Of a stretch of 5,925 nucleotides of DNA, positions 5,334-5,925 are shown piece by piece. The notes beneath the pieces are model-generated. The model was given only the letters and a program-made list of their open reading frames with translations. It was not told the DNA's origin and searched no databases. Source of the stretch: Methanobacteriota archaeon (GTDB lineage Archaea > Hydrothermarchaeota > Hydrothermarchaeia > Hydrothermarchaeales > BMS3B); NCBI GenBank assembly GCA_003229935.1, contig QIGD01000091.1:1-5925 (forward strand). Reading direction: 5' to 3'. Numbering within the stretch: the stretch's first letter is position 1; each line of letters begins with the position of its first letter. The translations under genes and the position numbers were made by a program.

Positions 5334-5341
5334 AAAAAAAA
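5334..5341 (+). other. A8 run at the transposase frame change (IS1-like slippage site)
   Basis: Eight A followed by C, read GTT AAA AAA AAC in the upstream frame. A -1 shift here enters exactly the frame carrying the rest of the transposase, as at the A6C site of bacterial IS1. It may be a programmed site or simply a one-base change in a homopolymer. Confidence 0.4.
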
Positions 5342-5839
5342 CAGAAGAAAGTTAAGCGTGACAGCCCAGCTAGGTTTGAGGAAGGCGATGCATGGATATA
5401 CACCTGCATAAAACGGAACTCGTATTTCTTTGTTGCTTTCTCAGTTGAAAAGTGGACTCAAGAAACCTGAAACAGAATGGTGCTAAAGCTCTTTGACAGG
5501 ACAGAACTACCCTTTCCAGGAAACAAGATAGAGTTATTCACCGATGGAAACGATGACTATACTAATGTCCTACCAGATTACTATGCAGACACCTGCATCA
5601 ATTATGGGCAGATAATGAAAATCAAGGAAAAAAGCCGAGTTATTGACAAAAAGAAAAGAAAGATATACGGCGACCCAAAACTGGAGGACATATAGACAAC
5701 AAACATCAGGAACTTTAATGGAATATTACGGGAGAGAATCGGTAGGTTAGTGCGGAAGACAAAGTGTTTCTCAAAATATAAACTGAGACTGGAGTGTGCA
5801 CTGGAACGTCATCAACGAACTAAAAAGAAACACTCATGC

Positions 5840-5852
5840 GTCATCGGTTAAG
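5840..5852 (+). repeat. 13-bp direct repeat, copy 2 (inside IS1 pseudogene)
   Basis: GTCATCGGTTAAG, identical to 4566-4578. It falls near the 3' end of the transposase pseudogene, in the frame reading THASSVKAS. Confidence 0.4.
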
Positions 5853-5896
5853 GCGTCAACCAATATAAAAACGGTCTTGGTTGAATAGCTGGTTGT

Positions 5897-5915
5897 GGCA
5901 TTTTTTGACATCGCA
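5897..5915 (-). repeat. Probable right terminal inverted repeat of the IS1 element
   Basis: Read inwards (minus strand from 5915) it gives TGCGATGTCAAAAAATGCC, which matches the left end at 4937-4955 at 11 of 19 positions with ATGTC in register. The exact last base is uncertain and no target duplication confirms it. Confidence 0.4.
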
Positions 5916-5925
5916 AAGACCGTAG

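Larger units (their letters stand above)
4966..5888 (+). pseudogene. IS1-family DDE transposase, multiply frameshifted and stopped
   Basis: Pieces of one transposase lie in successive frames. 4966 to about 5028 gives a degenerate N-terminus with only one of the first zinc-ribbon cysteines (MVGCTYNLSGDMNV). 5028 to about 5336 carries the second zinc pair (YYCKHCKTYF), the TKGTPLYRK motif, a helix-turn-helix (SIERLTGHHRDTIGRLL) and the first catalytic Asp in CDELW (5313-5315). From about 5339 the frame shifts by -1 and continues EEGDAWIYTCIKRNSYFFVAFS to a TGA at 5468. The same frame then resumes with KLFDRTELPFPGNKIELFTDG (second Asp 5543-5545), meets a TAG at 5693, and goes on with NFNGILRERIGRLVRKTKCFSK. 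The C-terminal WNVINELKRNT piece is in yet another frame, stopping at 5888. Where family members have the catalytic Glu before NFNG, this copy reads AGG (Arg, 5708-5710). It is clearly inactive. Confidence 0.85.
4937..5915 (+). mobile_element. Decayed IS1-family insertion sequence
   Basis: The element contains one IS1-type transposase pseudogene on the plus strand. The proposed left end (4937-4955, starting GGTAATGTCCTAATA) begins like the IS1 terminus GGTGATG. The right end, read inwards from 5915 (TGCGATGTCAAAAAATGCC), agrees at 11 of 19 positions, including ATGTC. That gives about 980 bp, normal for archaeal IS1 elements. No clean target duplication is seen (left flank AAAGAATT, right flank AAGACCGT), so the ends are approximate or the flanks have changed. 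It interrupts the short frame at 4854. Confidence 0.6.

Overview
The window looks archaeal and most likely euryarchaeal. Four housekeeping-type genes carry archaeal signatures: a Ygr210-type Obg-like GTPase with a C-terminal TGS domain, a geranylgeranyl-reductase-family flavoprotein, a UPF0104/AglD-like multi-spanning membrane protein, and a 72-residue LSm (Sm-like archaeal) protein. Start-site context is also archaeal: TATA-like boxes (TTTAAAT/TTTATAT types) lie about 25 nt before starts, one mRNA is probably leaderless, and GGAGTGA/AGGTGA ribosome sites occur. The DNA is AT-rich. I cannot name the genus.

Region 1-3842 is a conserved-looking block of alternating strands. A possible N-terminal fragment runs off the left edge (minus). 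Next come the GTPase gene (minus, 172-1374), the reductase gene (plus, 1470-2507), the membrane-protein gene (minus, 2504-3523, overlapping the reductase gene tail-to-tail by 4 bp) and the LSm gene (plus, 3624-3842). Divergent pairs are separated by about 95-100 bp of AT-rich promoter DNA. The reductase and membrane protein could both act in isoprenoid lipid or polyprenol metabolism, but their convergent arrangement does not make them an operon.

Region 3843-5925 has an accessory character. After LSm, where many archaea carry rpl37e, there is instead about 310 bp with no gene but strong inverted-repeat structure: a 20-bp palindrome, a long-range 8+6 bp nested helix and an H-type pseudoknot. 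This is a candidate structured RNA and/or the relic end of an IS200/IS605-type (TnpB) element. It is followed by an MNT-type minimal nucleotidyltransferase gene (minus) lacking its usual HEPN partner, then about 395 bp of non-coding AT-rich DNA. A short reading frame with a good ribosome site (4854-4949) runs into the left end of a decayed IS1-family insertion sequence (about 4937-5915). The IS1 transposase is a pseudogene: frameshifts (one at an A8 run in the place of a classic IS1-type slippage site), two in-frame stops, and apparent loss of the catalytic glutamate.

The best candidate for something undescribed is the structured segment at about 3905-4156. The gene disrupted at 4854 is the second item worth following.
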